Assembly: GCF_030555055.1 (NCBI RefSeq)
Contig: NZ_JAMOAO010000001.1
Coordinates: 3,410,001-3,474,000, forward strand
Length of the DNA stretch: 64,000 nt
Direction of reading: 5' to 3'
Source of the DNA: Nocardiopsis sp. YSL2
GTDB taxonomy: Bacteria > Actinomycetota > Actinomycetes > Streptosporangiales > Streptosporangiaceae
Shown here: piece by piece, positions 24,560 to 44,285 of the stretch
Numbering within the stretch: the first letter of the stretch is position 1
Layout of the letters: the number at the start of each line of letters is the position of its first letter
Translations under genes and position numbers: made by a program
The notes under the pieces: model-generated
Databases searched by the model: none
The model's input: only the letters and a program-made list of their open reading frames with translations
Told to the model about the DNA's origin: nothing

Positions 24560-25087
24560 ATGGCGAGGCCGGACAAGGCAGCTGCGGTCGCCGAACTCAC
24601 GGACGAGTTCCGTGAGTCGAACGGTGCCGTGCTGACCGAATACCGGGGGCTCAGTGTGGCTCAGCTCACCGAGCTGCGCCGTAGCCTCGGCCAGAACGCG
24701 CGTTTTCGCATCGTCAAGAACACGCTGACCAAGATCGCGGCGAACCAGGCGGGTCTCGAAGAGCAGGTCAAGGACCTGTTCGAGGGCCCCTCCGCCATCG
24801 CCTTCGTCCACGGTGACGTGGTCGAGGCCGCCAAGGGTCTGCGTGACTTCTCGAAGGCGAACTCGCCTCTGGTGATCAAGGGCGGTGTCATCGACGGCAA
24901 GTCGATGAGCGCCGAGGACATCACCAAGCTGGCCGACCTGGAGTCCCGCGAGGTTCTCCTCTCGAAGATGGCCGGTGCGCTCAAGGCCAAGCAGGGCCAG
25001 GCCGCCGCCGTCTTCCAGGCGCTGCCGTCCAAGACTGTGCGTCTCGCGCAGGCTCTGGCGGACAAGCGCAACGAGGAAGCCGCTTAA
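24560..25087 (+). CDS. rplJ: 50S ribosomal protein L10
   Basis: 175 residues from ATG 24560 after GGAAGGAG. Opening [17 protein letters not shown] and the [12 protein letters not shown] rRNA-binding stretch are typical. Its C-terminal helix carries the L12 dimers encoded by the next gene, forming the stalk that recruits EF-Tu and EF-G. Likely autoregulated through the leader attenuator. Confidence 0.96.
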   Translation: MARPDKAAAVAELTDEFRESNGAVLTEYRGLSVAQLTELRRSLGQNARFRIVKNTLTKIAANQAGLEEQVKDLFEGPSAIAFVHGDVVEAAKGLRDFSKANSPLVIKGGVIDGKSMSAEDITKLADLESREVLLSKMAGALKAKQGQAAAVFQALPSKTVRLAQALADKRNEEAA

Positions 25088-25186
25088 ACCTTTTGAACCA
25101 CGGCGGGTGCCGCGACGGCGCCCGGCCGAAGGCTCGCACGTGACGCCGTCGGGTGCGCGTGTCTGTAGAGAAAGAGAGATCGCATC

Positions 25187-25573
25187 ATGGCGAAGCTCAG
25201 CAACGAGGACCTGCTGGCCGCGTTCGAGGAGATGACCCTCCTCGAGCTGTCCGAGTTCGTGAAGCTCTTCGAGGACAAGTTCGACGTCACCGCCGCCGCG
25301 CCGGCCGCCGTCGTCGCCGCCCCGGGTGCCGGTGGCGGCGCCGCCGAGGCCGCCGAGGAGCAGTCCGAGTTCGACGTCATCCTCGAGTCCGCCGGTGACA
25401 AGAAGATCCAGGTCATCAAGGAGGTTCGCGGCCTCACGAGCCTGGGTCTCAAGGAGGCCAAGGACCTGGTCGACAACGCTCCGAAGGCTCTGCTCGAGGG
25501 CGCCAACAAGGAGGACGCTGAGAAGGCCAAGGCCGCCCTTGAGGGCGCCGGCGCCACCGTCACCCTCAAGTAG
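25187..25573 (+). CDS. rplL: 50S ribosomal protein L7/L12
   Basis: 128 residues from ATG 25187. N-terminal dimerisation domain ([21 protein letters not shown] split around residue 20), an Ala/Gly-rich hinge (residues 36-57), and the C-terminal factor-binding domain with [24 protein letters not shown]. 99 bases after rplJ. Confidence 0.97.
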   Translation: MAKLSNEDLLAAFEEMTLLELSEFVKLFEDKFDVTAAAPAAVVAAPGAGGGAAEAAEEQSEFDVILESAGDKKIQVIKEVRGLTSLGLKEAKDLVDNAPKALLEGANKEDAEKAKAALEGAGATVTLK

Positions 25574-25610
25574 CCCTCCGCGGGGCCCAGAGTCCCGCTG
25601 GTCTGCGTAC

Positions 25611-25655
25611 ACGCGGCCGTCTCTCCTGCGGGAGGGGCGGCCGCGTGTTTTCTTT
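25611..25655 (+). terminator. Terminator after rplL
   Basis: Stem ACGCGGCCG/CGGCCGCGT with an inner CTCC/GGAG stem, followed by GTTTTCTTT. Confidence 0.93.
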
Positions 25656-26133
25656 GGGCCTCCGCTCGTGCCCACGCCGTCGCCCGCCACCACCCAGGAC
25701 CCCACGGGGTCCCTCGCGACACTCCCACCGGACCGGCCCGTCATCCGGGGGTGCGCGGTCCCTTTCGTCGTGATGGGCCGACGTGTCCGGTGTCACTCCG
25801 CCGGGGCGTGTGGCATGCTGGGCCGGTCGCGACCGCAGGTCGGCACCCTCGTGTGCGAAAGGTCGGTGGGACGCGATAATCTCCCGTCTCGGGTTTCTTG
25901 ACGGGCTCCGGGCAGAGTGTTTACCCGCATGGGGCGGGGGAATCCTTCCGGGTGTCCGACGGCTCCCCGACCCCCTGGGAGCCAGGGCAGGCGCGTTCGC
26001 TCACCCATGGGGCCACAGGCTCCGGATCGGGTCCGAATCCGTCCTCCGGGAAAGTATGGAGGCCGGTGGGCTTGACGGATCGCCCTTCGCGGGCGATCCT
26101 GCCGGTGTCGTGAGTGGTGCTGTGAAGCGTGAG
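25656..26133. other. Gene-free region between rplL and the rpoB promoter
   Basis: No plausible gene is seen. GATAAT (25875-25880) could be a -10 box of an additional upstream rpoB promoter, but its -35 is poor. Long untranslated regions before rpoB are usual in actinomycetes. Confidence 0.5.
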
Positions 26134-26162
26134 TGGACAGCGGTGTAGTGTTCGGCTACACT
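26134..26162 (+). promoter_or_regulatory. rpoB promoter with overlapping palindrome
   Basis: TGGACA (26134-26139) and TACACT (26157-26162), 17 bp apart, giving a start near 26169 and a leader of about 180 bases. The inverted repeat GTGTAG/CTACAC (26143-26148 and 26156-26161) covers the spacer and -10 box and could be an operator. Confidence 0.72.
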
Positions 26163-26350
26163 GCTCTTTTGCGCTGCCCTTTGGTGATCCCTGTGTCGGA
26201 GTACGGCTGCCGCCCATCCCGTTTCGTCTGGACACGGTAGGCCCGTTCCCGCTCGATGTGACCGTCTCAACCGCGTTGCGGCGGTCCTTCTCGTGACGGA
26301 TCGTCTGGCGTGCGCGCTTCAACCGCCACAAGCCTTCGGAAGGACCCCTG

Positions 26351-29818
<3,468 letters not shown>

Positions 29819-29852
29819 CTTCCGCATGTTTCGAGAGCAGGGGACGAATTAA

Positions 29853-33731
<3,879 letters not shown>

Positions 33732-33750
33732 GAGCGATTGGCTGAACTGA

Positions 33751-33794
33751 CGGCGGCGGTCAGCCACCCCCGGCTGGGGGTGGTGCCGCCGCCG
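33751..33794 (+). terminator. Terminator after rpoC
   Basis: Long hairpin: CGGCGGCGG (33751-33759) pairs with CCGCCGCCG (33786-33794), extended by CCACCCCC/GGGGGTGG closer to the GGCT loop, with a small bulge. Confidence 0.82.
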
Positions 33795-33872
33795 TTCGTC
33801 GTGGTCGGTCCGCACACGATGGTGTGGACGGGGTAGAGGGCGCTGCGGCGCCGGCTGGAGAGCAGGCACACA

Positions 33873-36800
33873 GTGACTGATAACGGGGGCGGACGGGGCT
33901 CCGGTGCGGCGGATTCGTGGTTCAAGCCGACGGAGAACCGCTACCGCACGCAGTCCGAGTACCAGGACCCGCTCGAGGAAGAGAACGAGGACGCGACGGT
34001 CTTCCCGGACAGCGGGGGCTACGCCGGGCTGAGCTCGTCGCGCCCGCCCATGGTGGAGCCGTACCCGGAGGCGCTCGGCGGCCCCCCGCCGGCCGCTCCG
34101 CCGTCGACACCCTCCATCTCCTACCCTGGCGCGAGCCAGGCGGCTTTCCAGCCCCTGACCCGCGTGCCGGGGGAGTACGACGACGACAACCCGTCCCAGG
34201 ACGCGGGGGAGCGGGAGTTCCCCGGTGTCGCCGCGAGCGCCCAGGTGCCCCTGCCGCCCGACGAGTCGGGTCGGACGGGCGACGAGGTGTGGGGTCGCGA
34301 TTCCTGGGCCCGGCCCGACTCCCGCGCACAGGCCGGCTCCGAGGGCGCGGAGCCGGCGGCGGACGACACCCCGTGGGGCTCTGCGGAGCCGTCGGGGACC
34401 ACTGACTTCTCGTGGGACGCGCCGGAGGGCGCGCCCGCGAACCCGGCGACCGCCGAGGCGGACGCGGGCGCGTGGAACCCCGGTCGGCCGGAGGAGGCCG
34501 GTTCGGCGTGGAACACGGCTCCGGGGGCCGACGAGGGTGCTCCCTGGGCCGCCCTGGACGCGCCACTGAACGATGTGCGGGGCGCTGACGCCCCGTGGAG
34601 TGCTTCCGGTGCCCCGGCGGCGGGAGAGTCGCCGTGGGCCGCGCCGGACGGTGCGGTTCCGGACGTGGACGCGGGTTCGCGTGGCCCGGACCGGTCGGAG
34701 GACGCCGAGACCTGGACTCCGTCCCCCTCCGCGGATGACGCTCCGTGGGGTGCCGCCGGCCCGGCGGAGAGCGGTGCCGACTGGAGCCCGCAGACGGCTC
34801 CGGACGCCGGTCTCGACGCGGACGCGCCGTGGGGTGCGCCGGCTCCGGTGTCGGATGCGGCGCCCGAGGCGGACGCTCCGTGGGGTGGCGCCGCGTCGTC
34901 GGGGACCTCCGACGTCTCGTGGGAGGCGCCGGTGGGCGCGGACCCGAGCCTGGACGGTCCGGTCGGCCCCGACGCGGGTGCCTGGCCCCCCGCGCAACCC
35001 GCCGACGACGCTCCGTGGACCCCGGCCGCCGCGGACGATACGCCGTGGGGAGCCTCCGCCCCGGTGGGGGACCCGACCCCTGGTGCGGGCGCTCCGTGGG
35101 GTGCCCCCGCCGAGACCGGTGGCGACTGGGGCCCGCACCCGGCCCCGGAAGAGGGCCTCGGCGCCGACGCGCCATGGGGTGCGCCGGACGGTGCGGTTCC
35201 GGACGTGGACGCGGGTTCGCGTGGCCCGGACCGGTCGGAGGACGCCGAGACCTGGACTCCGTCCCCCTCCGCGGATGACGCTCCGTGGGGTGGCGCCGTG
35301 TCCTCGGGGACCTCCGACGTCTCGTGGGAGGCGCCGGTGGGCGCGGACCCGAGCCTGGACGGCCCGGTCAGGCCCGATGAGGAAGCCTGGACCCCGGCTC
35401 ACCCCTCCGACGACGCTCCGTGGGGTGCGCCCGCCCCGGCGCCGGATCCGGGGCCCGACGCGGATGTGCCGTGGGGTGGCGCCGCGTCGTCGGGGACCTC
35501 CGACGTCTCGTGGGAGGCGCCGGTGGGCGCGGACCCGAGCCTGGACGGCCCGCTCGCACCCGACACGGGTGCCTGGACCCCGGGAGAGCCCGCGGGCGAC
35601 GCGCCCTGGGATCCCCCGTCCCGTGCGGACGACGCCCCGTGGGGCGCCGCCGCCCCGGCGGAGAGCGGTACCGGCTGGACCCCGGAGGCGGATCCGGGCA
35701 CCGGCCTCGGCGCGGATCCGACGCTGGACGGACCGGTCGCACCCGACGCGAGCGGGTGGAACCAGGAGCGGCCCGCGGACGATGCGCCGTGGGGCTCGCC
35801 GGACGGCGCCATGAGCACGGGTGCCGGGCAGGACGACGGTTCGTGGAACCCGGGACAGCCGGAGGACACGGACGGCTGGACCCCGGTTCCGACCGCCGAG
35901 GACACCCCGTGGGGCACCGCCGCCGTGGGGCCGGACGCGCCCGAGGCTGGCGGGTGGAGCCCGGAACGGCCGGAGGGAACCGAGGGGTGGTCCCCGGCTC
36001 CCGCGGCCGAGGACCCCTTCCGCGGCCCCTCACGGGACTGGGACCACGACGAGCTCGGCTCCCGTAGCTGGGGGGACGAACGGCGCTCGGACCTGCGGGA
36101 CGAGGGCACCGAGGGCCTGGAGTCCTGGGCACCCGCCCGGGAGGGCGACGACGCCTGGGCGCCCCCGGCCGACCCCGAGCCCTGGAACGGTGACCGCTAC
36201 GCCGACGAACTGTCGCCCGAGGCACCGGACCCCGGTCCGGGAGCGAGCGGCAACACCTGGGCCTTCGGCCGGGACGACATGCGGCTGCCCGACGTCGTGC
36301 GCGAGGCGGAGCAGCGCCGCCGGGAGGCGGCGGGCGGCCCGGAGTACCAGGACTGGGGCGGCGGGCCCGAGGCGCCGGCCGACCCGCTGGCCGCCATCGC
36401 GGACATGCAGGCGCGGGCCGCGGAGCCGGGTGCGCGCGGCTACGACGAGCCGGCGGCCCGGTACGACGAGGGCGCGACGCAGATGTTCGACGCTCCCGCC
36501 TACGACGCTCCCGCCTACGAGGCTCCGGGCTACGACGACCCCGCCTACGACGCCCCCGGCCATGACGAACCGGCCCACGACGGTCCGCACGGCGGCGGCG
36601 CGACGCAGATGTTCGACGCCTACGACGAGGACGACCAGGGCGAGTACGACGCACCCGTGGCCCAGGGGGCACCGTCGGACGTCGTTCCCCAGGAATTGCG
36701 GGACGAGTCCGAGTACGACGACGGCTTCACTCCCGCGGACTACGGGATGCCCGCGCGGCCCGAACCGAGGAAGCGACGCAAGGACCCGATCGCCGACGAC

Positions 36801-37118
36801 TTCCCCGGATTCGGCGACCGTCCCCTCGGGGGCGAGGCCGGCGACGCCTACCCGGGGTACGACAGCATCGACTACCTCGCGGACACCGAGCGGGGGGCGG
36901 TGGTCACCCTGTGGCTGGGTCTCGCCTCGCTGCTGCCCGGCATCGGTCTCATCACGGCCGTCCTCGCGCTGGTCGTCACCGGCCCCAGGGCCAAGCGCGC
37001 GATCCGCGGGTCGAACGGACAGCTCGACGGTCTCGGCTTCATCACCACCGGAACCGTGTTCGCGGTGGTCGGCATCCTGGTGACCGTGGCCTCGGCACTG
37101 GTGTTCTTCCTGCTCTGA
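33873..37118 (+). CDS. Large Trp-rich repeat protein with C-terminal DUF4190-like membrane domain
   Basis: 1081 residues from GTG 33873. Residues 150-720 consist of degenerate repeats built on DDAPWG(A/G) or DTPWGS with SGTSDVSWEAPVGADPSLDG units, rich in Asp, Pro, Ala, Gly and Trp. About residues 870-915 hold YDAP repeats and two GATQMFDA motifs (867-874, 909-916). The end has two membrane spans (VVTLWLGLASLLPGIGLITAVL in two parts and FITTGTVFAVVGILVTVASALVFF in two parts), as in DUF4190 proteins. So a huge disordered domain, probably cytoplasmic, is tethered to the membrane. Function unknown. Several repeat units are identical at DNA level. Found after the rpoBC terminator, with no partner gene. 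Confidence 0.83.
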   Translation: MTDNGGGRGSGAADSWFKPTENRYRTQSEYQDPLEEENEDATVFPDSGGYAGLSSSRPPMVEPYPEALGGPPPAAPPSTPSISYPGASQAAFQPLTRVPGEYDDDNPSQDAGEREFPGVAASAQVPLPPDESGRTGDEVWGRDSWARPDSRAQAGSEGAEPAADDTPWGSAEPSGTTDFSWDAPEGAPANPATAEADAGAWNPGRPEEAGSAWNTAPGADEGAPWAALDAPLNDVRGADAPWSASGAPAAGESPWAAPDGAVPDVDAGSRGPDRSEDAETWTPSPSADDAPWGAAGPAESGADWSPQTAPDAGLDADAPWGAPAPVSDAAPEADAPWGGAASSGTSDVSWEAPVGADPSLDGPVGPDAGAWPPAQPADDAPWTPAAADDTPWGASAPVGDPTPGAGAPWGAPAETGGDWGPHPAPEEGLGADAPWGAPDGAVPDVDAGSRGPDRSEDAETWTPSPSADDAPWGGAVSSGTSDVSWEAPVGADPSLDGPVRPDEEAWTPAHPSDDAPWGAPAPAPDPGPDADVPWGGAASSGTSDVSWEAPVGADPSLDGPLAPDTGAWTPGEPAGDAPWDPPSRADDAPWGAAAPAESGTGWTPEADPGTGLGADPTLDGPVAPDASGWNQERPADDAPWGSPDGAMSTGAGQDDGSWNPGQPEDTDGWTPVPTAEDTPWGTAAVGPDAPEAGGWSPERPEGTEGWSPAPAAEDPFRGPSRDWDHDELGSRSWGDERRSDLRDEGTEGLESWAPAREGDDAWAPPADPEPWNGDRYADELSPEAPDPGPGASGNTWAFGRDDMRLPDVVREAEQRRREAAGGPEYQDWGGGPEAPADPLAAIADMQARAAEPGARGYDEPAARYDEGATQMFDAPAYDAPAYEAPGYDDPAYDAPGHDEPAHDGPHGGGATQMFDAYDEDDQGEYDAPVAQGAPSDVVPQELRDESEYDDGFTPADYGMPARPEPRKRRKDPIADDFPGFGDRPLGGEAGDAYPGYDSIDYLADTERGAVVTLWLGLASLLPGIGLITAVLALVVTGPRAKRAIRGSNGQLDGLGFITTGTVFAVVGILVTVASALVFFLL
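34641..34752 (+). repeat. 112-bp perfect intragenic repeat, copy 1
   Basis: Identical to 35181-35292, 540 bases apart (180 codons), inside the Trp-rich repeat protein gene. Confidence 0.92.
34878..34957 (+). repeat. 80-bp perfect intragenic repeat, copy 1
   Basis: Encodes the PWGGAASSGTSDVSWEAP unit. Identical to 35469-35548; a third, slightly diverged copy starts at 35284. Confidence 0.9.
35181..35292 (+). repeat. 112-bp perfect intragenic repeat, copy 2
   Basis: Second copy of 34641-34752, in the same reading frame. Confidence 0.92.
35469..35548 (+). repeat. 80-bp perfect intragenic repeat, copy 2
   Basis: Second copy of 34878-34957, in the same reading frame (591 bases later, 197 codons). 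Confidence 0.9.
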
Positions 37119-37128
37119 ACCGGAGTGA

Positions 37129-37172
37129 GGTCCGTGTCCGGTGGGTTCCCTCCACCGGACACGGACCTTTTT
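37129..37172 (+). terminator. Rho-independent terminator after the repeat protein
   Basis: A perfect 16-bp stem (37129-37144 with 37152-37167) is followed by TTTTT. Confidence 0.95.
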
Positions 37173-37458
37173 CGTCGGCCGAGGACCGCAGAGCCGTGCC
37201 GTCGCCCATGACCTCCGTCACCACGCGCCCCGGGCCGGCCAGGACGTGTTCGGCCGGATCTCCTACGGGGCGGACTCTGTGCACCTCGGGACGGGTTCCC
37301 GCCGTAGTGACGGAACGCATACCGGAGCGAAACCTCCCGAGTCGGACCGCCGATCCGCGAAAACCACGGACGAAAGCAGTCACGAAGCGCGTAGACTAGG
37401 GGTGACCCACGGCTGAGCGAGGACTGTTCATGCGGTTCTCGCCCTGTCGCACACCGTT
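37173..37458. other. Gene-free region before the rpsL promoter
   Basis: No gene seen. TAGACT (37392-37397) may be a -10 box of an additional upstream promoter, without a good -35. Confidence 0.5.
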
Positions 37459-37487
37459 TTGACCGCGTAGTCGGCAGGCGGTAGCCT
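37459..37487 (+). promoter_or_regulatory. Promoter of the str operon (rpsL-rpsG-fusA-tuf)
   Basis: TTGACC (37459-37464) and TAGCCT (37482-37487) with a 17-bp spacer. The predicted leader to rpsL is about 275 bases. Confidence 0.75.
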
Positions 37488-37769
37488 GTGTGATTGTGCC
37501 CGTGAGTCGACGGGTCATCACGTATGTGTGCGGCACCCTTCGTTCCTCGGGAGTGGCTTCAGGCCTTCCCGAGTAGGCACAGGGCGCGCCGCGTGCGTGA
37601 ACCCCCTCCCGTAAATCGGCCTCCGGCCGGGTGTCATCGGCTTTGCCGTGCTTGGGAACTAGCGCGACACGCCCGACATCGGGGGTCGGGGAGGTTCGGG
37701 AAATCCAGCAGGTCAATAGCGATATCGGCTAAGAGAACCGGCGTAGGTCACGAGGAAGACGGAGACGCG

Positions 37770-38141
37770 GTGCCCACCATCCAGCAGCTGGTCCGCAAGG
37801 GCCGACAGGACAAGGTCGCAAAGAACAAGACCCCGGCGCTGAAGGGGAGTCCGCAGCGTCGTGGTGTGTGCACGCGTGTCTACACCACTACGCCGAAGAA
37901 GCCGAACTCCGCTCTGCGCAAGGTCGCTCGTGTGAAGCTCAGCAGCGGCATCGAGGTCACGGCCTACATCCCCGGCATCGGCCACAACCTGCAGGAGCAC
38001 TCCATCGTGCTCGTGCGCGGTGGCCGAGTGAAGGACCTGCCGGGTGTCCGTTACCGGATCGTCCGCGGTTCGCTCGACACCCAGGGCGTCCGAGGCCGCA
38101 AGCAGGCACGTAGCCACTACGGCGCCAAGAAGGAGAAGTAA
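37770..38141 (+). CDS. rpsL: 30S ribosomal protein S12
   Basis: 123 residues from GTG 37770. Lys43 (in TTPKKPNS) and Lys88 (in GGRVKDLPG), the two streptomycin-resistance positions, are both wild-type lysines, so a streptomycin-sensitive ribosome is expected. First gene of the str operon, two bases before rpsG. Confidence 0.97.
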   Translation: MPTIQQLVRKGRQDKVAKNKTPALKGSPQRRGVCTRVYTTTPKKPNSALRKVARVKLSSGIEVTAYIPGIGHNLQEHSIVLVRGGRVKDLPGVRYRIVRGSLDTQGVRGRKQARSHYGAKKEK

Positions 38142-38143
38142 GC

Positions 38144-38614
38144 ATGCCGCGCAAGGGACCGGCGCCGAAGCGCCAGCTCATCACAGACCCGGTCTACGGC
38201 TCGCCGCTCGTCACCGCACTCATCAACAAGGTGCTGCTCGACGGCAAGCGCTCCATCGCCCAGAGCGTCGTCTACGACGCCCTGGAGGGTGCTCGCGAGA
38301 AGACCGGACAGGACCCGCTCGTTGTTCTCAAGCGCGCCCTGGACAACGTCAAGCCCGCGCTCGAGGTCCGCAGCCGCCGTGTCGGTGGCGCGACCTACCA
38401 GGTGCCGGTCGAGGTTCGCGCCTCCCGTTCCACCACGCTGGCTCTGCGTTGGCTGGTCGACTACTCGCGCAAGCGCCGTGAGAAGACCATGACCGAGCGT
38501 CTGATGAACGAGCTGGTCGACGCCAGCAACGGTCTCGGCGCGGCCGTCAAGAAGCGTGAAGACACGCACAAGATGGCCGAGTCGAACAAGGCCTTCGCCC
38601 ACTACCGCTGGTAA
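38144..38614 (+). CDS. rpsG: 30S ribosomal protein S7
   Basis: 156 residues from ATG 38144. Starts [20 protein letters not shown] and contains the [12 protein letters not shown] block of the rRNA-binding region. S7 nucleates assembly of the 30S head and, in E. coli, represses the str operon. Confidence 0.97.
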   Translation: MPRKGPAPKRQLITDPVYGSPLVTALINKVLLDGKRSIAQSVVYDALEGAREKTGQDPLVVLKRALDNVKPALEVRSRRVGGATYQVPVEVRASRSTTLALRWLVDYSRKRREKTMTERLMNELVDASNGLGAAVKKREDTHKMAESNKAFAHYRW

Positions 38615-38659
38615 CCCCGCGGCGATTCGATTCCTTGAGACCTAGGGAAGACGAGCCTC

Positions 38660-40774
<2,115 letters not shown>

Positions 40775-40852
40775 TCGCGAACACGTAACCAGTCCTGTTC
40801 TGCCCACGCGGGGCAGGACACCAGATAGCTCTGTACGTCTAGGAGACATCCA

Positions 40853-42046
40853 GTGGCGAAGGAAAAGTTCGAGCGGACTAAGCCGCACGTCAACATCGGC
40901 ACCATCGGTCACATTGACCACGGCAAGACCACGCTGACCGCGGCCATCACCAAGGTGCTGCACGACGCGTACCCGGACCTGAACCCGTACACGCCGTTCG
41001 AGGACATCGACAACGCTCCCGAGGAGCGCGAGCGCGGTATCACCATCTCCGTCGCCCACGTCGAGTACCAGACCGAGGCGCGTCACTACGCCCACGTCGA
41101 CTGCCCCGGTCACGCGGACTACGTGAAGAACATGATCACGGGTGCGGCGCAGATGGACGGCGCCATCCTGGTCGTCGCCGCGACCGACGGCCCGATGCCG
41201 CAGACCAAGGAGCACGTGCTCCTGGCCCGCCAGGTCGGCGTCCCCGCCATCGTCGTCGCCCTCAACAAGGCCGACATGGTGGACGACGAGGAGATCTTCG
41301 AGCTCGTCGAGCTCGAGGTCCGCGAGCTGCTCAGCGAGTACGAGTTCCCCGGTGACGACGTTCCGGTCACCAAGGTCTCCGCGCTCAAGGCCCTCGAGGG
41401 CGACGCCGAGTGGGGCCAGAAGGTGCTCGAGCTCATGGGCACCGTCGACAGCTTCATCCCGGAGCCCGAGCGGGACACCGAGAAGCCCTTCCTCATGCCG
41501 ATCGAGGACGTGTTCTCGATCACCGGTCGCGGCACCGTCGTCACCGGCCGCATCGAGCGGGGTATCGTCAACGTCAACGAGACCGTTGACATCGTCGGTA
41601 TCAAGGAAGACAAGCAGAGCACCACCGTCACCGGTGTCGAGATGTTCCGCAAGCTGCTCGACCAGGGCCAGGCCGGCGACAACGTCGGTCTGCTCCTGCG
41701 CGGCATCAAGCGCGAGGACGTCGAGCGCGGCCAGGTCGTCATCAAGCCCGGTACGACCACCCCGCACACCGAGTTCGAGGGCCAGGTCGTCATCCTGTCC
41801 AAGGACGAGGGTGGCCGGCACACGCCGTTCTTCAACAACTACCGCCCGCAGTTCTACTTCCGCACCACCGACGTCACCGGCGTCGTGACGCTGCCGGAGG
41901 GCACCGAGATGGTCATGCCCGGTGACAACACCGAGATGTCCGTCGTGCTGATCCAGCCGGTCGCGATGGAAGAGGGTCTGAAGTTCGCCATCCGCGAGGG
42001 TGGCCGGACCGTGGGCGCCGGTCGCGTCACGAAGATCATCAAGTAG
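40853..42046 (+). CDS. tuf: Elongation factor Tu
   Basis: 397 residues from GTG 40853. GHIDHGKT (19-26), DCPGHADY and [10 protein letters not shown] form the GTPase site; domains II and III are complete ([13 protein letters not shown], and the final [12 protein letters not shown]). It delivers aminoacyl-tRNA to the ribosome. A tuf1-type copy by its place at the end of the str operon. Confidence 0.98.
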   Translation: MAKEKFERTKPHVNIGTIGHIDHGKTTLTAAITKVLHDAYPDLNPYTPFEDIDNAPEERERGITISVAHVEYQTEARHYAHVDCPGHADYVKNMITGAAQMDGAILVVAATDGPMPQTKEHVLLARQVGVPAIVVALNKADMVDDEEIFELVELEVRELLSEYEFPGDDVPVTKVSALKALEGDAEWGQKVLELMGTVDSFIPEPERDTEKPFLMPIEDVFSITGRGTVVTGRIERGIVNVNETVDIVGIKEDKQSTTVTGVEMFRKLLDQGQAGDNVGLLLRGIKREDVERGQVVIKPGTTTPHTEFEGQVVILSKDEGGRHTPFFNNYRPQFYFRTTDVTGVVTLPEGTEMVMPGDNTEMSVVLIQPVAMEEGLKFAIREGGRTVGAGRVTKIIK

Positions 42047-42091
42047 TACGCAAGCCGGGGTGGCCCCCTCATGGAGCCGCCCCGGCGTGGT

Positions 42092-42120
42092 GGGCGGGCC
42101 GTGTCCCGCACGGCCCGCCC
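42092..42120 (+). terminator. Terminator after tuf
   Basis: A 12-bp stem GGGCGGGCCGTG/CACGGCCCGCCC around TCCCG. It separates the str and S10 operons; no clear S10 promoter box was identified in 42121-42293. Confidence 0.85.
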
Positions 42121-42293
42121 CCACACACTCAAGACGTCATCGGGCTCTGTGACGGTGACGCACCGCAGGGGCAAGCCCTGTTGCGGTTTCTCAAGGAAAT
42201 AGGGGCTCACGGCACACGGCGGATTCCGTCGGGCCTGGGGCGTCTGTGACCGGACACCGTTACGGACACTGAAGCGAAGGACGAACAGGCCAT

Positions 42294-42602
42294 ATGGCGG
42301 GACAGAAGATCCGCATTCGGCTAAAGGCCTATGACCACGAGGTCATCGACAGCTCGGCGCGCAAGATCGTTGAGACTGTGACGCGAACTGGCGCACAGGT
42401 CGCGGGCCCGGTGCCGCTGCCGACGGAGAAGAACGTTTACTGCGTCATCCGATCGCCGCACAAGTACAAGGACTCGCGCGAGCACTTCGAGATGCGCACC
42501 CACAAGCGGCTGATCGACATCATCGACCCCACGCCGAAGACGGTCGACTCGCTCATGCGACTCGACCTCCCGGCCGGCGTTGACATCGAGATCAAGCTTT
42601 AA
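42294..42602 (+). CDS. rpsJ: 30S ribosomal protein S10
   Basis: 102 residues from ATG 42294 ([19 protein letters not shown]). Head protein of the 30S subunit; also the NusE partner of NusG. First gene of the S10 operon, 12 bases before rplC. Confidence 0.97.
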   Translation: MAGQKIRIRLKAYDHEVIDSSARKIVETVTRTGAQVAGPVPLPTEKNVYCVIRSPHKYKDSREHFEMRTHKRLIDIIDPTPKTVDSLMRLDLPAGVDIEIKL

Positions 42603-42614
42603 GGACGCACAGAC

Positions 42615-43265
42615 ATGGCCACCAAGCAGATCAAGGGAGTTCTGGGCGAGAAGCTCGGCATGACCCAGGTCTTCGACGACGCGGGCAAGATGGTGCCCGT
42701 GACGGTTCTGAAGGCCGGTCCGTGCGTCGTCAGCCGCATCCGGACTCCCGACACCGACGGATACTCCGCTGTCCAGATCGGTTACGGGCAGATCAACCCG
42801 CGCAAGGTCAACAAGCCGCTCGGCGACTACCTGCGCAAGAACGAGTTGACCCCGCGCCGTCACTACGTCGAGGTCCGCACGACCGACGCCACCGAGTACA
42901 CGCTCGGCCAGGAGGTCACCGCGGACAGCTTCGAGATCGGCGAGAAGGTCGACGTCACGGGCAAGAGCAAGGGCAAGGGCTTCGCCGGTGTGATGAAGCG
43001 CCACGGTTTCCGTGGTCTGTCCGCATCGCACGGCACGCAGCGCAAGCACCGCTCGCCCGGTTCCATCGGCGGCTGCGCCACACCCGGCCGCGTTTTCAAG
43101 GGCATGCGGATGGCCGGGCGCATGGGCAACGTGCGCAAGACCATCCAGAACCTGACCGTGCACTCCGTCGACGCGGAGAAGGGCCTCATCCTGGTCAAGG
43201 GTGCTGTGCCCGGTCCCAACGGCGGTCTGGTGCTTGTCCGTACCGCTGTGAAGGGGGACAAGTAA
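42615..43265 (+). CDS. rplC: 50S ribosomal protein L3
   Basis: 216 residues from ATG 42615. The extension reaching the peptidyl-transferase centre ([13 protein letters not shown]... [19 protein letters not shown]) is intact. Three bases before rplD. Confidence 0.97.
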   Translation: MATKQIKGVLGEKLGMTQVFDDAGKMVPVTVLKAGPCVVSRIRTPDTDGYSAVQIGYGQINPRKVNKPLGDYLRKNELTPRRHYVEVRTTDATEYTLGQEVTADSFEIGEKVDVTGKSKGKGFAGVMKRHGFRGLSASHGTQRKHRSPGSIGGCATPGRVFKGMRMAGRMGNVRKTIQNLTVHSVDAEKGLILVKGAVPGPNGGLVLVRTAVKGDK

Positions 43266-43268
43266 GCC

Positions 43269-43940
43269 ATGGCCCAGATCGAGGTCAAGAACCCCGAGGG
43301 CGGCGCCAAGGGCAGCGTCGAGCTGCCGGAGAGCGTCTTCGCCCAGAAGGTCAGCATTCCGCTGATCCATCAGGTCGTGAACGGTCAGATGGCCGCCGGC
43401 CGCCAGGGCACGCACGCCACCAAGACCCGCGGTGACGTCCGCGGCGGTGGCAAGAAGCCCTACCGCCAGAAGGGCACCGGCCGGGCCCGTCAGGGCTCGA
43501 TCCGCGCCCCGCAGTACACCGGTGGTGGAACCGTCCACGGTCCCCAGCCGCGTGACTACAGCCAGCGGACCCCGAAGAAGATGAAGGCCGCCGCCCTGCG
43601 CGGAGCCCTCTCCGACCGGGCCAACCACGGCCGTATCCACGTCGTCAGCCACTTCGTGGCCGAGGACGCGGTCGGCAAGCTCACGCAGACCGCTCTCAAG
43701 GCGCTGCGTCAGGTGACCGAGTCCGACAAGGTCCTGGTCGTCCTGGCCCGCGAGGACGAGCACAACCGGCGCGCCCTGCGCAACCTCGGCGAGGTGCACA
43801 TCCTCGACGCGGACCAGGTGAACACCTACGACGTCCTGTACTCGGACGACGTGGTCTTCACCGAGGCGGGCTACGCCGAGTTCCTGGCCCACGCGGCCGG
43901 CACCTCCAAGGCCGCTGAGTCCGAGGAGGACGACCAGTGA
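43269..43940 (+). CDS. rplD: 50S ribosomal protein L4
   Basis: 223 residues from ATG 43269. The exit-tunnel loop [19 protein letters not shown] is intact. A Glu/Asp-rich tail (ESEEDDQ) ends the protein. It overlaps rplW by four bases. Confidence 0.96.
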   Translation: MAQIEVKNPEGGAKGSVELPESVFAQKVSIPLIHQVVNGQMAAGRQGTHATKTRGDVRGGGKKPYRQKGTGRARQGSIRAPQYTGGGTVHGPQPRDYSQRTPKKMKAAALRGALSDRANHGRIHVVSHFVAEDAVGKLTQTALKALRQVTESDKVLVVLAREDEHNRRALRNLGEVHILDADQVNTYDVLYSDDVVFTEAGYAEFLAHAAGTSKAAESEEDDQ

Positions 43941-44227
43941 GGATCGCTGACCACCGCGACATCATCGTCGAGCCGGTGATCTCCGAGAAGAGCTACGGGC
44001 TCATGGACGCGAACAAGTACACGTTCATCGTCCGCCCCGACGCCAACAAGACGCAGATCAAGATCGCCATCGAGAAGATCTTCGAAGTGAAGGTCACCTC
44101 GGTGAACACGATCAACCGCAAGGGCAAGCGCAAGCGCACCCGCTTCGGTTACGGGAAGCGTCCCGACACCAAGCGCGCGATCGTCAGCGTCGCCGAAGGC
44201 GACCGGATCGACATCTTCGGTGTCTGA
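43937..44227 (+). CDS. rplW: 50S ribosomal protein L23
   Basis: 96 residues from GTG 43937, start and upstream stop overlapping (GTGA). [17 protein letters not shown] and the basic [12 protein letters not shown] loop are typical. L23 lies at the tunnel exit, where trigger factor and SRP dock. Confidence 0.96.
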   Translation: MRIADHRDIIVEPVISEKSYGLMDANKYTFIVRPDANKTQIKIAIEKIFEVKVTSVNTINRKGKRKRTRFGYGKRPDTKRAIVSVAEGDRIDIFGV

Positions 44228-44285
44228 CCTTTCTCGGGTCTGACCGCTACACACCAAGCAATACGTAAAGGAATGCGCGAAGAAG

